This document shows, piece by piece, positions 25,729 to 38,160 of a stretch of 64,000 bases of DNA (position 1 is its first letter; each line of letters starts with the position of its first letter). The notes below the pieces were generated by a model. That model made no database searches. It was not told where the DNA came from and was given only the letters and a program-made list of their open reading frames with translations. Location: NCBI GenBank assembly GCA_020698575.1, contig CM036244.1, positions 28,804,034 through 28,868,033 on the forward strand, written 5' to 3'. A program made the position numbers and the translations under genes. The stretch is from Bostrychus sinensis. Its lineage: Eukaryota; Chordata; Actinopteri; Gobiiformes; Eleotridae.

Positions 25729-25870
25729 CACTGTTTCCCAACCAGGGGTACAGGGACACCTAAAGGTACACTAGCACTTTACAGGGGTACTTGGAATTAT
25801 TTCATCATTTGATGAGAAAATTTTGCCATCTTTCATATTAAACTATTGAAACTTATGAAAACCAAGTACA
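25729..25870 (+). repeat. Single end of a hAT-type element
   Basis: CACTGTTTCCCAACCAGGGG is a typical hAT end, followed by GGGGTAC-type text (ACAGGGGTACTTGG). No opposite end or 8-bp duplication found. Confidence 0.45.
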
Positions 25871-26567
25871 GGTGTCTCATTGATGATTGATTCATTAAAA
25901 ATTATTGATTAAAAGGAGGTGAAACTAGTAGAAATATTATTTGAATTTAAGAGGAATTTGCTCTTCAAGCAGCTTACACACAACATATAAATGCCTATTT
26001 TAAAGACTTGGTATGTTATAAAATAAGTATATTACTTGTTTTTGTACATCCAAGACACTACTATAAACATGAACTAGTCAAGAACATTGCCAGTGACAGA
26101 CTAGTGACTGTACCTATAATTACACCAGTACATCTCACAAGACACTAGTTTCAATCAGCAGTGTGGAAGACTGATGCAGTGGAGATGAAGCTTATTGATT
26201 CATTGATGTGCTCAGTGGCTGTTAAAACAGTTCATTACGGTAATGAATGACTGCTGTGTGTTTGGCCACAGGCGTGTCTGGCCTGTTGTCTCTGATGAGG
26301 TATTTGTGTTCACTGATGGGAGTAGTGTAAAGACAGCCCCAGGGTTGACAAAGGCAGGGGAAATTATATACACTAACAGACTCCATCACTGTGGCCAACA
26401 GGTTAAAGAACACCCCAAGAGCGTATTTCATTTGGACACAGCCTGTTTCCCAGCAGCAACCCATTGTGACTGAATATTACTTCAGCACAATCTAATATGG
26501 TGGTCAGATATTGAAGCGTCTCTTACCATTGTGTGTATGTGTTTCCTGTACAAGCCATAGAGATGTA

Positions 26568-26905
26568 CACTGTAAGAAAAACAATTCAACGATTCAAGTC
26601 AAAACTATGGAAAAATGCAGTAAACAGATATTGCTTCCATAACTTTTACAGAAACTCATCTTAATGTTTTCATGCAATACCATAAAAAACTAATCCATTT
26701 AGTTTTTACAGTAATATGCCTAAAAATAACATTTAAAAACCGATTTGCAATACATTGCTTTTAAAACAGCGTTGCTGTCTAAATCAGTATGAATCCTTGT
26801 AATAAACAACTATATCATACTGTACAGCGTTTTATTTAAACAGAAAATTTCCTGCAGCTGTGGTTGCCAGAATTTCACCATAAAAAGTCCAGCAACAATT
26901 ACAGT
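26568..26905. mobile_element. 'ACTGTAA...TTACAGT' non-autonomous DNA transposon
   Basis: Begins CACTGTAAGAAAAAC and ends GCAACAATTACAGT. The right part contains GCAGCTGTGGTTGCCAGAAT and TTCACCATAAAAA, text I recall from an abundant fish DNA repeat. There is no coding sequence. Confidence 0.45.
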
Positions 26906-27234
26906 TACTCCAATTACAATTACCCGGGTGTAAATCCTCATTGTGTTTCTAGGCCAGTGAGTACCAGACTATCCAACCAGCATGTCTTTCACAAAAGAAC
27001 TACGTTTGGCCTCCAAATGGGATTTCCTTTTTTAACTGAGGCACGGCGAGGTCATGGCATTGTTGTGTTGTTTACACATACACCAGAGGGTTAGCTGCCA
27101 GGGATTCAGCGTACATGGTCTATTACTCCCAATTTGCTGGAGAAAAGTTGCAACTCTTGACACAGCTAGTCAAATATTTTACAAAATGTATAACTCTCCT
27201 CAATCATTTGATGTATTTCTATAAACTAGGGGTT

Positions 27235-27670
27235 TTCTTTCTTTTTGGCTTGTCCTTTCTGGGGTTGCCACAGCAAACCTATCTGCCCATGGTGTGCAGT
27301 GATTCGCATATTAATAATAATAATAATAATAATGCCTTGGATTTATATAGCGCCTTTCTAGATACCCAAAGCGCTTTACATTGCATTATTCATTCACTCC
27401 TCAGTCACACTTGGTGGTCGTAAGCTACTTCTGTAGCCACCGTTGCAGCCTGAAACTGATGGAAGCGTGGCTGCCAATCTGTGCCTACAGTCCCTCCGAC
27501 CTCCACCAAACGCAGTCACACTGACACAGTCATACATAGGCAAGGTGGGTGAAGTGTCTTACCCAGGGACACAACAACAGTATGTGCTTCAGATGAGATT
27601 CGAACCAGCTACCCTCTGGTTGCTGGGCAAATGCACCAAAAGTACACTGGCTTGTAAGCCCTTAAGATGA
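27235..27670 (-). repeat. Composite of two retroposon tails with a (TAA)n tract
   Basis: A 'GGGGTTGCCACAGCAAA' piece (27255-27310) abuts (TAATAA)n at 27312-27332. Then comes the 'GGATTTATATAGCGCCTTTC' family reading away to about 27610, and a scrap of the first family at 27635-27670 (GTACACTGGCTTGTAAGCCC). The TAA tract at the left end implies the middle element is inverted and landed inside the first. Confidence 0.5.
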
Positions 27671-27929
27671 TGACCTTGTTTAACCTATTTGCTAAAAAGA
27701 ACAAGCAAACAATCCAAAATGTACTTTTGTATAAGTCATTTTAATGTTTTATACAAACAGACTCCAGCTCAGACTGTGCCTCAGGATCCAGTCCAGCTAT
27801 TCAGCTGCTGATTGCCTTGAGTCTCAATCAGGTTTAACCACTGCCTCTGGTAGAGGGACTGTATATAAGCTTCTACTCACACAGCAGCTGACTTGAAATG
27901 ATTAAATCTTTTGGATGAAGTGACAAAAT

Positions 27930-28989
27930 CCATCCACCCATTCATCTTCTTCCGCTTATCCGGGATCGGGTCGTGGAGGCAGCAGTCTAAGCAAAGATGC
28001 TCAGACTTCCCTCTCCAGAGACACTTCCTCCAGCTCTACCGGAGGGGACCCCAAGGTGTTCCCAGGCCAGCCAAGAGACATAGTCTCTCCAGCGTGTCCT
28101 AGGTCTTCCCCGGGGCCTCCGCCCGGTGGGACATGCCCGGAACACCTCCCCAGGGAGGCGTCCAGGAGACATCCGGAACAGATGCCTGAGCCACCTCAAC
28201 TGACTCCTCTCGATGTGGAGGAGCAGCGGGTGCGCCCAGCCACCCTGCAGAGGAAACTCATTTCGGCCGCTTGTATCCGGGAACTTGTCCTTTCGATCAT
28301 GACCCAAAGCTCATGACCATAGGTGAGAGTAGGAACGTAGATCGACTGGTAAATCAAGAGCTTTGCCTTTCTGCTCAGCTCCTTCTTTACTACAACAGAC
28401 CGACCAATGACCACATTACTGCAGACGCTGCACTGATCTGCCTCCTGATCTCACGCTCCATCCTTCCCTCACTCGTGAACAAGACCCCAAGATACTTGAA
28501 CTCCTCCACTTGAGGCAGGAACTCTCCCCCAACCTGGAAAGGGCAAGCCACCCTTTTCCGGTCGAGAACCATGGCCTCAGACTTGGAGGTGCTGATTTTC
28601 ATCCTAGCCGCTTCACACTGGGGCAAATTCACTGGAGGTCCCGGTTTGAGGAAGCCAACAGGACATCATCTGCAAAAAGCAGAGATGAAATCCTATGGTT
28701 CCCAAACCTGACTCCCTCCTGCCCCTGGCTGCGCCTTGAAATTCTGTCCATAAAAATAATGAACAGAACCGGCGACAACGGGCAGCCCTGCCGGAGTCCA
28801 ACATGCACTGGGAACAGGTCTGACTTACAACCGGCAATGCGGCAAAGCTCCTGCTCCGGTCATACAGGGAACGGACATCCCTTAGCAGAGGGCCCCGGAC
28901 CCCATACTCCCAGAGCACCCCCCACAGGACACTACGAGGGACACGGTCAAACGCCTTCTCCAAATCCACAAAACACATGTGGACTGGAT
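27930..28989 (-). mobile_element. Rex3/RTE-clade LINE, 5'-truncated, minus strand
   Basis: A 10-bp duplication GTGACAAAAT borders it (27920-27929 and 28990-28999). The 3' end reads GATGAATGGGTGGATG-like text on the minus strand, as in Rex3 tails. It encodes, in several broken frames, the reverse-transcriptase palm from the FVDLEKAFDRVP motif (about 28930-28965), through FADD (about 28664-28676, in a different frame), to the C-terminal GRPRTRW segment (about 28090-28120). At least three frame changes make it a dead copy. This is a typical 5' truncation. Confidence 0.85.
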
Positions 28990-28999
28990 GTGACAAAAT

Positions 29000-30809
29000 A
29001 TCTTCTAAAAACAAACCTTGTCCAGATGACCTTCCTGTTTAACCTCTTATTTTAGTGATGCATAATGACATGAATCCACCTTTACTGTCATTGATTTTTG
29101 TGGCCGCTTTGGAAGAGTAAGACCCTCCACATAGACATCCTTTTTTTATGGACAGCGTGGTTTCTTTGGGTTAGGGTCAGCTGTAACAATGCTAGTGTAC
29201 AGTGATTTGAACTTATCAGTGATGGCACACTGCACATTTGTTTTAGCTTTCTTTACTTGATGGCTTTTTTTTATGATAGGCCACGATGCAATGAGCAGCA
29301 GGTAACAAGATGCTGTAATTGTACTTTATGGTAATGCACTGTATTATGTGATATTATTAAAATAGCACAGTGTTTTATTTGCTGCATTAGGCTAAACATT
29401 TGCACAGAATAAACAGTCCAGGTTAAATGAGCGTTGGAGGGTTAAATTTCATAAATTTCAAATCTGTTACACCAATGTAATGCAGCCATGTGTTCAGTGT
29501 TACATACAGAATGTGTTTTAAAACACACACTCTTTATAGTATTCTGCCCAAAACCCACAAGTCAAATCTTCCTATTCTGCTAACACCTAGGCATAGATAT
29601 GAGCAAAGTAAACTTATTTGGGAGGTAGTTCAGCACAGAAGAAGCTGCATGAATCACTGCTTTACGTGAATCCAAGTGCAAGCTCCAAAAAGGTCAAGAA
29701 CATCAACCTTTCATGTGCTAAGAGGATTGCGAAATACAACGTTCTCTCCTTGAGGTTTCTCACTAAGAGAGAAATGAAATTAGCAGCATGAAATGGAAGT
29801 TTAGAGGGAAGCAGTAGCTGTCAGAGTTACTACACTTTGTAATGATGTCACATACAGTTAAAAACTCCACTATGGTACTGTCTTAACTAAATATGAGTGA
29901 GTTTAACCTTTAAACAATAAAAAAAAAATCAGTGTTGATGTGTAAGGCATTAGAAATTGTACAGATTCAGTCCAGTGAGTAGAACATATTGGAATCCTGA
30001 GAACTGGCAGGGTTGCAGATGTGTGGAAGGAGCAACTGCCTGACAAATGCATTTTCTCAAAGCCAGAAGAGAGATATAAGATGGACTTGAAGATAAAACA
30101 GGATGCTCACACTGTATACATCTGAAAAAGTAGACCAAACTATTCAAATCCACAGAAGCTAGAGGAGCAAGTTAGCACCTCTGACAGTAGGCTTGTGAAT
30201 GCAGCCGAAACTGAGGGACTCTGAGCACCTTGAATTATACAGCAGCTCAAATGAATATCTCGGAATTAAGAAAATTGATTTCACTTCAAATTCAAAAGAT
30301 TTTCAAAAGATATGTGGTTATATCCACGAACGTTGAGCATATGCACGTGTGTTTGTGAAGACATGCATGTACTGTATATTCTCCTCTTGCCTCTTGATGA
30401 TAGATCGAGAGGCACTGCACAACCATCAGAATACTGCCTGCCATTATTTATTGATGAAACAACAATTTCAGCAACCCACCCCCACACAAGTGCTCCTTAC
30501 ATCACCAGGACAGCTCACATCTCTGTGTCCCTGAGCAAACCTGCTACTCCCTTTACTATAACAAGGTCAACCAAGCGCACGGACCACATCTCCAAAAGCC
30601 ATTCAATATTAAAAGTCATACATTTCAACATACAATATCTGCTCTATTCTAAAATATCCTTAAACTTTCTGAATTCTCTCATGGCTCCCACTATGATGTA
30701 CAAAAGATCTTCTGTTTTCAGCTGGCCTTGTTTTGCTCTTTGAGCTGTCACATCTCATTTGGCCTGGTCTTGCCATTAGCGGTGCAGGCCCCGGCCCCTC
30801 GACGCTGTG
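29000..30809. other. Intron 1, no gene or clear repeat seen
   Basis: AT-rich sequence with scattered poly-A and poly-T. ORFs at 30312-30743 lack any family signal, splice context or repeat identity. Confidence 0.4.
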
Positions 30810-30916
30810 TCACAGCGACTGGTGCTGCTCGGGCTCGGACCAGGCAATGATGAGATCATATTTGTTAAAGAGGAAGATCTTCCACTGGGCAAAGTCAGAG
30901 TCATTGACCCACTGGG
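30810..30916 (-). CDS. Candidate terminal coding exon on the opposite strand, product not recognised
   Basis: On the minus strand an acceptor ending CCTCCCCAG at 30917 is followed by 107 nt encoding 34 residues and a TGA at 30812-30810. The core reads FAQWKIFLFNKYDLIIAW and is followed by S-E-P-E-Q-H-Q-S-L and the stop. It is GC-richer than its neighbourhood and reads like real protein (W, D, F, Y spacing, no low complexity). I cannot name the family and see no upstream exon beyond 30917. It could be the last exon of a gene nested antisense in the IgLON intron, a copied exon fragment, or chance. Confidence 0.33.
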
Positions 30917-31170
30917 CTGGGGAGGTTGTGCTACTGGTTTATATTAGGGGTGTTATAGGCATGCTGCACATGTAGGTACATCCACTAGAAATACAATAAG
31001 ACTTAATAGTAGCTGTAATAATGGAGAGGTATTATGGCTAATATTAACCCTAACCCTGACTATTTTTTACAGATAACCAGTAAAAAACAAAGTTCCAACA
31101 TAGACAAGTAGCATTAACAACATTAACAAGTTTGTCCAGTACAACCAAACACAAAATCTTCAGTAAATCT

Positions 31171-31440
31171 ACAGTAGCTCAGGAAGTAGAGCCTGTCGTC
31201 CACCATGGTTTGCTTTCCGCTCCCCCCTTCGTTCATACTTCTGTTGTGTCCTTGGGCAAGTGTCTTGTGTCATCCAACTTGCATCTATTGTCTGTGGCAC
31301 TGGTGTATGAATGTGTTAGTGTGATTGTAATGGTAAGTTTGATGGTGGTCAGAGAGTCTCTAGGCGCAGTATGGTTACCATGTCTCTGTCAGTCTGCCCC
31401 AGGGCAGCTGTGGCTTACCAAAAATCTAATAAATTTCATT
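31171..31440 (+). repeat. tRNA-derived SINE (V-SINE-like)
   Basis: The head GTAGCTCAGGAAGTAGAGCC resembles a tRNA A-box region. It is followed by the teleost SINE body (TGTGTCCTTGGGCAAGTGTC...GGCACTGGTGTATGAATGTG). The B box is eroded. Confidence 0.6.
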
Positions 31441-32371
31441 TAAATGAATTAGTATGCCTGCTTTTGTCTTTTTTTTTTCAAATGCAGTATAACATAATAG
31501 AATAATTATAATCAGAATATGAAAGAAGAATGTAACCTATATAATACTGTTAAACCAAAATGTTTAACTCAGACACACATATGTTTTTAATAAGTTATAC
31601 AAAACACATCAAAGTATCTCATCAAAGATATGAAAATGAAGTAGTCATATGTGTTCTATCAACTTAGATTAATACTGTTAAATCTCTTGCTTTCATGGCA
31701 GGCTGTCAATGTAATATTAGTCACCATCTACAGCTACTAAGTACACATTCTGTCCTCTCATGCAGTAGTTGTTGATCATGTTTTCTTTAAAATGTGATGC
31801 CAATGGTTTTTGCTTTTATTGTTGTAAACACAACACGACAAATGTATGATAACATTCATGCATTAGCATCCCATTTAATATGTGTACGACTGTTTTGCTT
31901 TATAATATGTATAATATATTTATAATAAGCTGTAGTAATGCTGTGAAATGTCAACAGGACAGTATAACCTGGTGTTGGTAAACTAAACATGGGCCTAAAG
32001 GACACACCAAACAAAGGTCATTATCAAATGCTCTTATCAAATGCTCCAATCAAATGTACATGTGGCTCTAACTATAACATGACCTTTTCAACTTTGTATG
32101 AGCAGAGGACTCATATGATGGGTCACAGTTAGAGTAGTTTCTCCTCTGCTGTCTGCTTTCATAAGGCTGAGGCACCCAAACATTGACACGCATCGGGCTG
32201 TCCCTGAGCATTTCAGCAAGCTTTAAATACCATTAAGTCCAAACAGCAGTGAAAGATGTCCATGGACGTCTGCATGAATTTTCCCTGCTATGAAGCACTA
32301 CTATGAAATATGAAACACTAGTATGAAATATGAGGCTACAGTGATTCTGGCTTGCAAATGTGGAAAAATTC

Positions 32372-32585
32372 TACTACCCCAAATCCCAAAACAGCAACAC
32401 CCTGTAAAAATATAAATGGAAAAAAAATCAAATGGTTTGCAAATCTCAGGAAAACATATTTTTTATCACAGTAGTAATAATAACATTTCAGGTGTTGAAG
32501 CTGAGATATTTTACCATTTTATAAATGAATATTTTCAATTTGATGAGAGCAACACATCTTAAAAAGGTTGGGACAGGCAAAAACT
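32372..32585. repeat. hAT-family DNA transposon fragment
   Basis: Contains CCCAAATCCCAAAACAGCAA near the left and GCAACACATCTTAAAAAGGT followed by TGGGACAGG at the right, both recalled from a common fish hAT-derived repeat. No duplication visible. Confidence 0.4.
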
Positions 32586-32599
32586 GCATTAGACCAAGA

Positions 32600-33020
32600 A
32601 CACATCTAGAAGTCATCCAGACACAGTGCTGTGTTTTACTGGCCCAAGTGGGTTTGGTGTTGCTCCACCAAGCTAGCAACCCACAAGCGTTCATAAACAG
32701 GGGCCTCAGGTACATCATCAGGATCAAGTGGCAGGATAGAGTCTCCAACGTTAGGCTGTGGGAACAAACAAGCCAGGAGCCAGTTGAAAGCCAGATCAAG
32801 CGAAGAAAAAGCCCCCATCTAGAATTGTCTGCCAAGCACTACAGTGGAACCCCCAGGGTAAACGAAATCGAGGGCGACCCAGAACAGCATGGCAAAGAAG
32901 CACCATGAGTGAGGCAAAAGCAGCCGGATACTCATGGGGCCAAATCGAAGCTGTAGCCCAGGACAAAGCAAAGTGGAAGAGCCTGACACCTATTCCCCAC
33001 CTGGAGCAAAAGGGAATAAG
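32600..33020 (+). mobile_element. LINE C-terminal fragment of a clade other than Rex3
   Basis: One frame reads RIKWQDRVSNVRLWEQTSQE (near 32720-32780). After a frame change another gives GRPRTAWQRS and AAGYSWGQIEAVAQDKAKWK (near 32870-32980). This is the zinc-knuckle-less C-terminal pattern of several non-LTR reverse transcriptases. The fragment is frameshifted, without a visible tail. Confidence 0.6.
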
Positions 33021-33879
33021 TCAACTGGGTTTGCATTGGTAAAATACCTCAACAACTGATATGTTGTTTATGTTCTATATAAAATATGACTTTATGAGCT
33101 TACATATTATTACATTTACATTTTACACATTATCCAAACTCTTTTGGAATGGGGATTGATTTAATCGAAATATCCAATAATAGACATTAATGTTGTGGAC
33201 TGTCCTGAGGCAGTACATAGACAACTCTAATCAGTTCAGGTGCACTGTGCTGTGGATGTGGAGATTGTGACAAATCCTCTTCCCACTCTTGTTTGATAGT
33301 TTGGTCTTTTTTTATAGAATCCTCAATTTCACACTTGTCACCAGAGAAGATGTAGGAAAGCTGCGAAGCCATCCGGGTTTATAAACCTGTAATGATACAG
33401 TCTGAGAGAAGAAGGACAAAACAGTCAAAATCAGCCAGTGTTCAATTTCAGCAAAGACCATTAATGTGCAATGTGGCAACATAAAGCAGACGGAAGATTT
33501 ATAGGTTTTTCTGCACTCATACCAAGCAACACTAGACTTTTACGTGGTGACTTTTGGAATGTCTGGAGGCTCGTAAAGCAGACCATCGAAGCAAGAGTTT
33601 TGGTCATCCCTTTCACTCTTTCTTCCCCGTTTGTAGTCTACAGGCAGCAATATCCAAAAATACCTTTAAAGCACAGTAGATACTAAATTAGCTAATTTGC
33701 CTAAATACAGCATAAGGTTGAACCCAAAAGCTACAGCTGTTTGTAAAACATTAAGGCCTTTTCCATGTACTGTTTTACTATTGCTTTGACGGCAACTCAC
33801 GTGGACCTAACTTTTTTTTGATTACCAATCTTTCAGCTGTTTACACAGTTTGCTTTATAAGTTAATATTGCTGTTTTTA

Positions 33880-33990
33880 CATCTGCCAAAAGGGTTATGT
33901 TTTCACCACAGTTGATTTGGTGATTGGTTAGGGTTGGCAAGCAATGATGAATTTTTGGTGTGGACCTGTACCACTATCTGAGGATTCTGT
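33880..33990 (+). repeat. 'GGTTATGTTTTCACC' interspersed repeat fragment
   Basis: AGGGTTATGTTTTCACCACA...TGATGAATTTTTGGTGTGGA resembles a common fish repeat. A related piece, CTAAGGAGGTTATG with a TTGGTTTGTTTGTTGG stretch, lies at 38870-39060. Confidence 0.4.
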
Positions 33991-34064
33991 ACCATTTCAA
34001 GACTTTCTAACCCCTGAATGAACACATTACTTTTAGTAGCTTTTTTACTTGAGAGATATTGTAT

Positions 34065-34235
34065 GTGAGATATGTTAGTGAAGCGGTTAGTTCCCCTGCC
34101 TTTGATGCAGGAGGTCAGAGGTTCATGGTGACAGTAACTGGCTGGTTGTCAGCAAAGGGCATCCAGCCTCAAAACCTGTCAAAGCGTGTTCTTACAAATG
34201 ACTGACTGTGGTATCCCCAGACGGAAAGTGACCAA
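34065..34235 (+). repeat. tRNA-derived SINE
   Basis: AGCGGTTAGTTCCCCTGCCT, GATGCAGGAGGTCAGAGGTT and CATGGTGAC mimic tRNA A- and B-box regions. GGGCATCCAGCCTCAAAACC follows, as in a common teleost SINE. Confidence 0.55.
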
Positions 34236-34559
34236 CCAAACTATTGTGAGATATAAAAACTCAATTGATGCTCATAATTAGCAAAATACACTAAAACATG
34301 GGCAAGATATTGTGAGCATAAATCTGCCAATGATATCCCAAAAAAAGAAAAAAGCAACAACAAAAAAAAAAACAAAAAAAAAAAACAACTTTACACACCC
34401 AGAACTCATGCAAAAGAATAGAGAATACTACAGTGAACTGTCTTTGCCAAGTATTATACCTGTCTCCCCTACTAAAACAGTCAGTTATGGTGATTCATTT
34501 TAAGTATATTAAACAAGAAAGTGCCCAGCCTTAATCCACTACATAATTTACCATGAGAG

Positions 34560-34990
34560 TAATTATTTAAACCGGATTAAAATAACAATGAGTGGAGCCC
34601 CAGACTTAGCCCTAATTAAGAAATGATGGCAGATGAGTGTCTATATTTGGTTCTGATATGGAAGGTATCCTCGTGGGAGGCCCGGGCCTGTTGCCCCTGT
34701 CTGGAGAACAGAATAGTGCTGAGTGACAGATGCATCAGGAGGGAGACATCAGCTGTCAACCTGGCCCGTCACACCTGTCAGAAAGCCCATTCATTAATCA
34801 TGTCTGACTCCAGGCGGGACATCAGCCTCCATTTGGATAAGTCTGAAACACCTGTGGCACAGGGCCAGGCTCCACATCTGGAAGTGGTATATGTCAAGAG
34901 CGCGCTTTGAGAAGAGCGCATTAAGGCCGATTGATGCCCGTCATCTTTCTCTGGAGTTTGATGCGATGAAACTTTGACTGAAGATGTATT
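34560..34990. other. Unique, enhancer-like sequence, no gene assigned
   Basis: Repeat-free, more balanced in composition, with homeodomain-type words (CCCTAATTAAGAAATGATGG, TTCATTAATCATGTC) and E-box-like CACCTGTCAG and CACCTGTGG. A 95-codon ORF (34623-34910) lies over it but has no recognisable family or splice sites. It is more likely conserved non-coding sequence. Confidence 0.3.
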
Positions 34991-37610
34991 CTCTGGGGAT
35001 AAAAGAGGCTTTTATCTGTTTGGAAGAAAACTGCTGAGACACGAGAGGGTTGCAAAGTGAAGGGCATTCAGAAGCCCAGAGCAATATGACTGCAGATAAG
35101 TCCTCTATACAGTATATGAATGTCAAACTAAAAGAGAAGTATAATAATATAAAGATGACTTGCATTATGCCAGTGGTTATTTTTAATATAACACACTTTA
35201 GGATTATAAGTCAAGGCAGTGGCAGTGTGTTTAAAATCAGGCACCAATGTTGTTAAAAACATGCTCTAACTGAAACAAGCACTGTTTAACTAGAGTTAGT
35301 TGAAAATAATTGCCAATTTTAATTATTCATAAAAGAAGAGCAAGATTTCAACAAAATGTCCATTGTATATAGGCTTTTTTATTTTATTATTAGAGAAATA
35401 AATGGAGGGATGACATGGAGCAAATGAGCCCAAGACAGCTCTGAACTAATAGTTAACATACGCTAAAATATTCAAGTGCGGCTCACATGAAAACAGGGAT
35501 GTAATGATGCACCAACATGTTTAAAATCCAAGATACCAGGTGGTATTTTTTTCTCTAAACAAGAAGTTGCATGATGATGGTTGGAGGAGTGGTGTTGTCT
35601 GGCCCTGTTGGAACCCATGTCATAAGCAAGACTTTCACTGCCTCTGTTTTGACTGTCTAGCCAATGTTTTTTTCTCTCTTCTGGCCACAGTGCTTGTCAT
35701 GTGGAGACGCCAAATTCTGGTTCATTTGCTTTGGCCATGTGTTGAGAGTGAGGCTGCTTCAGTGGACTGGTTGTTGGAGGATATCTTTCGTTGTTTAATT
35801 AACCATTTTAGAGTGGATTTTGCAAAGCCTTTACAACTACACAAATGTTTTTTTTTTTTTTTTTTTTTTTTTTTAGGGAAGCAGACATGAGCCCTAATTT
35901 GGCAAGATATTTGGTTGTGTGTTCTGGATGTTTATCTGCCAACCCAATTTAGAACTGGGTCTGCCAGCTTAGATTTGCAAAAAAATGGGGCAGGCATGGT
36001 CTCTCTTTATAACTATGCAGAAAGCCACGTGCCCTTGTCAAACAACGCCATCACACTGCTTCCCAGAGAGACACATGGATGCGTTTAGGGAGGATGTGCT
36101 AAAGTAATGCAGGGTCAAACAGCACAGCCGCCTGGGTCTGGACGTGTGCCATTGGAGAGTTGTGAAAGGCGTAAATTTAAGAAATTGGGATGGTGTAACA
36201 TATCAGAGGAGTTCACAGATGACAGATGAAGCACATAATTAGCACAAGGAAATGGTTAAATGAAGGCAAGTGTGATTGAAGGTCAAAGGTCTAAAACAAC
36301 TGTGAAAGCCAACTAATTTTAACAAAAAGCGCAGAGGCAGTATCATCATACATTCAGGCCAACTTTCTGTCATATCTTCTTTAGGTGTTTTTATGTCAAT
36401 GCTTGTGTTTCAGATCATTTTTAGCACTGCTTAGTTTAGACATAGACTGACTTTAGTATATGAGCATTGCTGCAGCCCTCAGCTTCCATTATAAAATGTA
36501 TTGTTTATGCCCTGCTACTGCCATCATTTCAAGCATTTCACAAGCTTTGTCTGTACATGCGTCACATTTAGACTGCATTGTTTTTTGGAGCACAACATTT
36601 TTTAATTTTATTGTGAGAGAACCTTATCACTGGTCTGTTTGTTAAAGATTATGTCAAGAGTTGATTGATGCATTTGTTTTTTTACTTACCATCCTCGACA
36701 ACAGCAGAGCGAGGTGGGGTGAACTTTGTAGAAAATGAGGCACATCATGCATACTGTTTATCCTCCCCTTCAGGACGACTTCACCGTGTTTCAGGTGAGG
36801 CTGGACTGCTGCTGGATTACTCAGGGGACTTTGGACCAATTTCACCTTGCGTAATATTGCCCCGGGGAAATCAGCACTGTCACACACTCTTTATGGAAGT
36901 TATATCATTGAGGATACATTTGCAAAAAGAGAGAAGGGGAAAAATAATGCAGCCACAGCATACATGCCAGTTTATGAGAGGTTGGCATCAGCAAACATGT
37001 CTGGGGAGATGTGTTGCAAATAAAATTATATAAAAAAAAGTGAACATGCAGCTGTAAATGGAATGTCTGTCTCCCAATCCAATAAATATGATGTAGCCTA
37101 CAGCCCTCCGAGGACCTGCGATGTAGATATGGTTAGAACAGCCATCTGAGGCATGTAAGTGTGACCAAGGGGAGCACCATTACTGTGTACCCTGTCTACC
37201 TGGAAAAGTTGAAGTTGTTGACACATATAGGGAAACACTTTTATTTATTTTCAGCCCAACATTGTTATTACTTTCTGCTTACAAATTAGAGCTGCACAGT
37301 ATATTCCAAATTTATTGTTATTGTGATTTCAGCAAGCGCACTGTGCATATTGCTAGAAACCTATTTCCCAGGTACTTATACAACTGTGACTGTTCTATGC
37401 AGTTGTTGTTGGGTGATGTTTTCAATGCCTTATGACTGCTTACATGATTGTGTGCTTTGGGAAGGGCACACTAAAGACACACTTCTTTATCTGCCAAATC
37501 TGACAAATCCCAAAGATAATCTGCTTTTGTTTTACATTAATCAAAAAAGTAAGAAGGAACATTAGTTTTTTTGATATTTCAGCGACTTCTTACTGCCTTG
37601 GTCTGTTCCC
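34991..37610. other. Intron 1, no gene seen
   Basis: Contains a T-run at 35850-35874 and otherwise undistinguished sequence. 36050-36350 and 36660-36900 are less AT-rich, but I find no exon or named repeat. Confidence 0.4.
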
Positions 37611-37790
37611 ATCTGCATGCCCCCCCTGTATTACTGTGGAGTCTTTCTGGGTATTTTGGTTTCCTTTCACGATCCAAAGATATGCGTGAATGTGACAATG
37701 TGTTAATGGTTGTCTGTCTGTGTCTTTAAGTGTCAGTTCTGTAACTAACTGTCCATCCAAAACGAGCAGGAGAAGATTAATTAATTCATA
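37610..37790 (+). repeat. L2-type LINE 3' fragment
   Basis: TTACTGTGGAGTCTTTCTGG...CCTTTCACGATCCAAAGATA...GTCTGTCTGTGTCTTTAAGT, ending GAGCAGGAGAAGAT. This is a truncated tail of the family named at 1651. Confidence 0.5.
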
Positions 37791-37822
37791 TTTGAATATA
37801 ACAGCATTATAAAATATGCATA

Positions 37823-38160
37823 CAGTGTTGGCCAAAATTATTAGAATACCTCACTGATCTGAAAATTTGTATCTTGCTTTTTGCCTCCAAAACATGATTT
37901 GATTTCATAATGTTGATGGAACATGCAGACAGTTGCTCTGGGCAGAACCAGTATCAGATAAAGTGAATTCTTCTGTTTTTATTCACTTTTATTATTTGAT
38001 ATGGCCACCTTTTGCGGCAATTGCAGCACATCACTCTGGGATAATGTCAGTATATATTCTTTTTGCAAATTACAGGCGTTTCACTTTATTTTTCTCTTTA
38101 AGTAATAGTTTCTTCGCTGCTATTCTGTGAAGGAACATGATTGTGTGACTTTGACAGTGA
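37823..38160. mobile_element. Tc1-like transposon, one end only
   Basis: TA followed by CAGTGTTGGCCAAAATTATT (from 37823), a known Tc1-type terminus. Then come non-coding and antisense stretches such as ATATGGCCACCTTTTGCGGC and GCGTTTCACTTTATTTTTCT. No second end is seen. Confidence 0.55.

Noticed and set aside
28510..29055. 181-codon ORF, + strand
   Set aside because: Antisense shadow of the Rex3 reverse transcriptase.
31171..31200. tRNA gene
   Set aside because: Only an A-box-like head remains; no cloverleaf can be formed and a SINE body follows.
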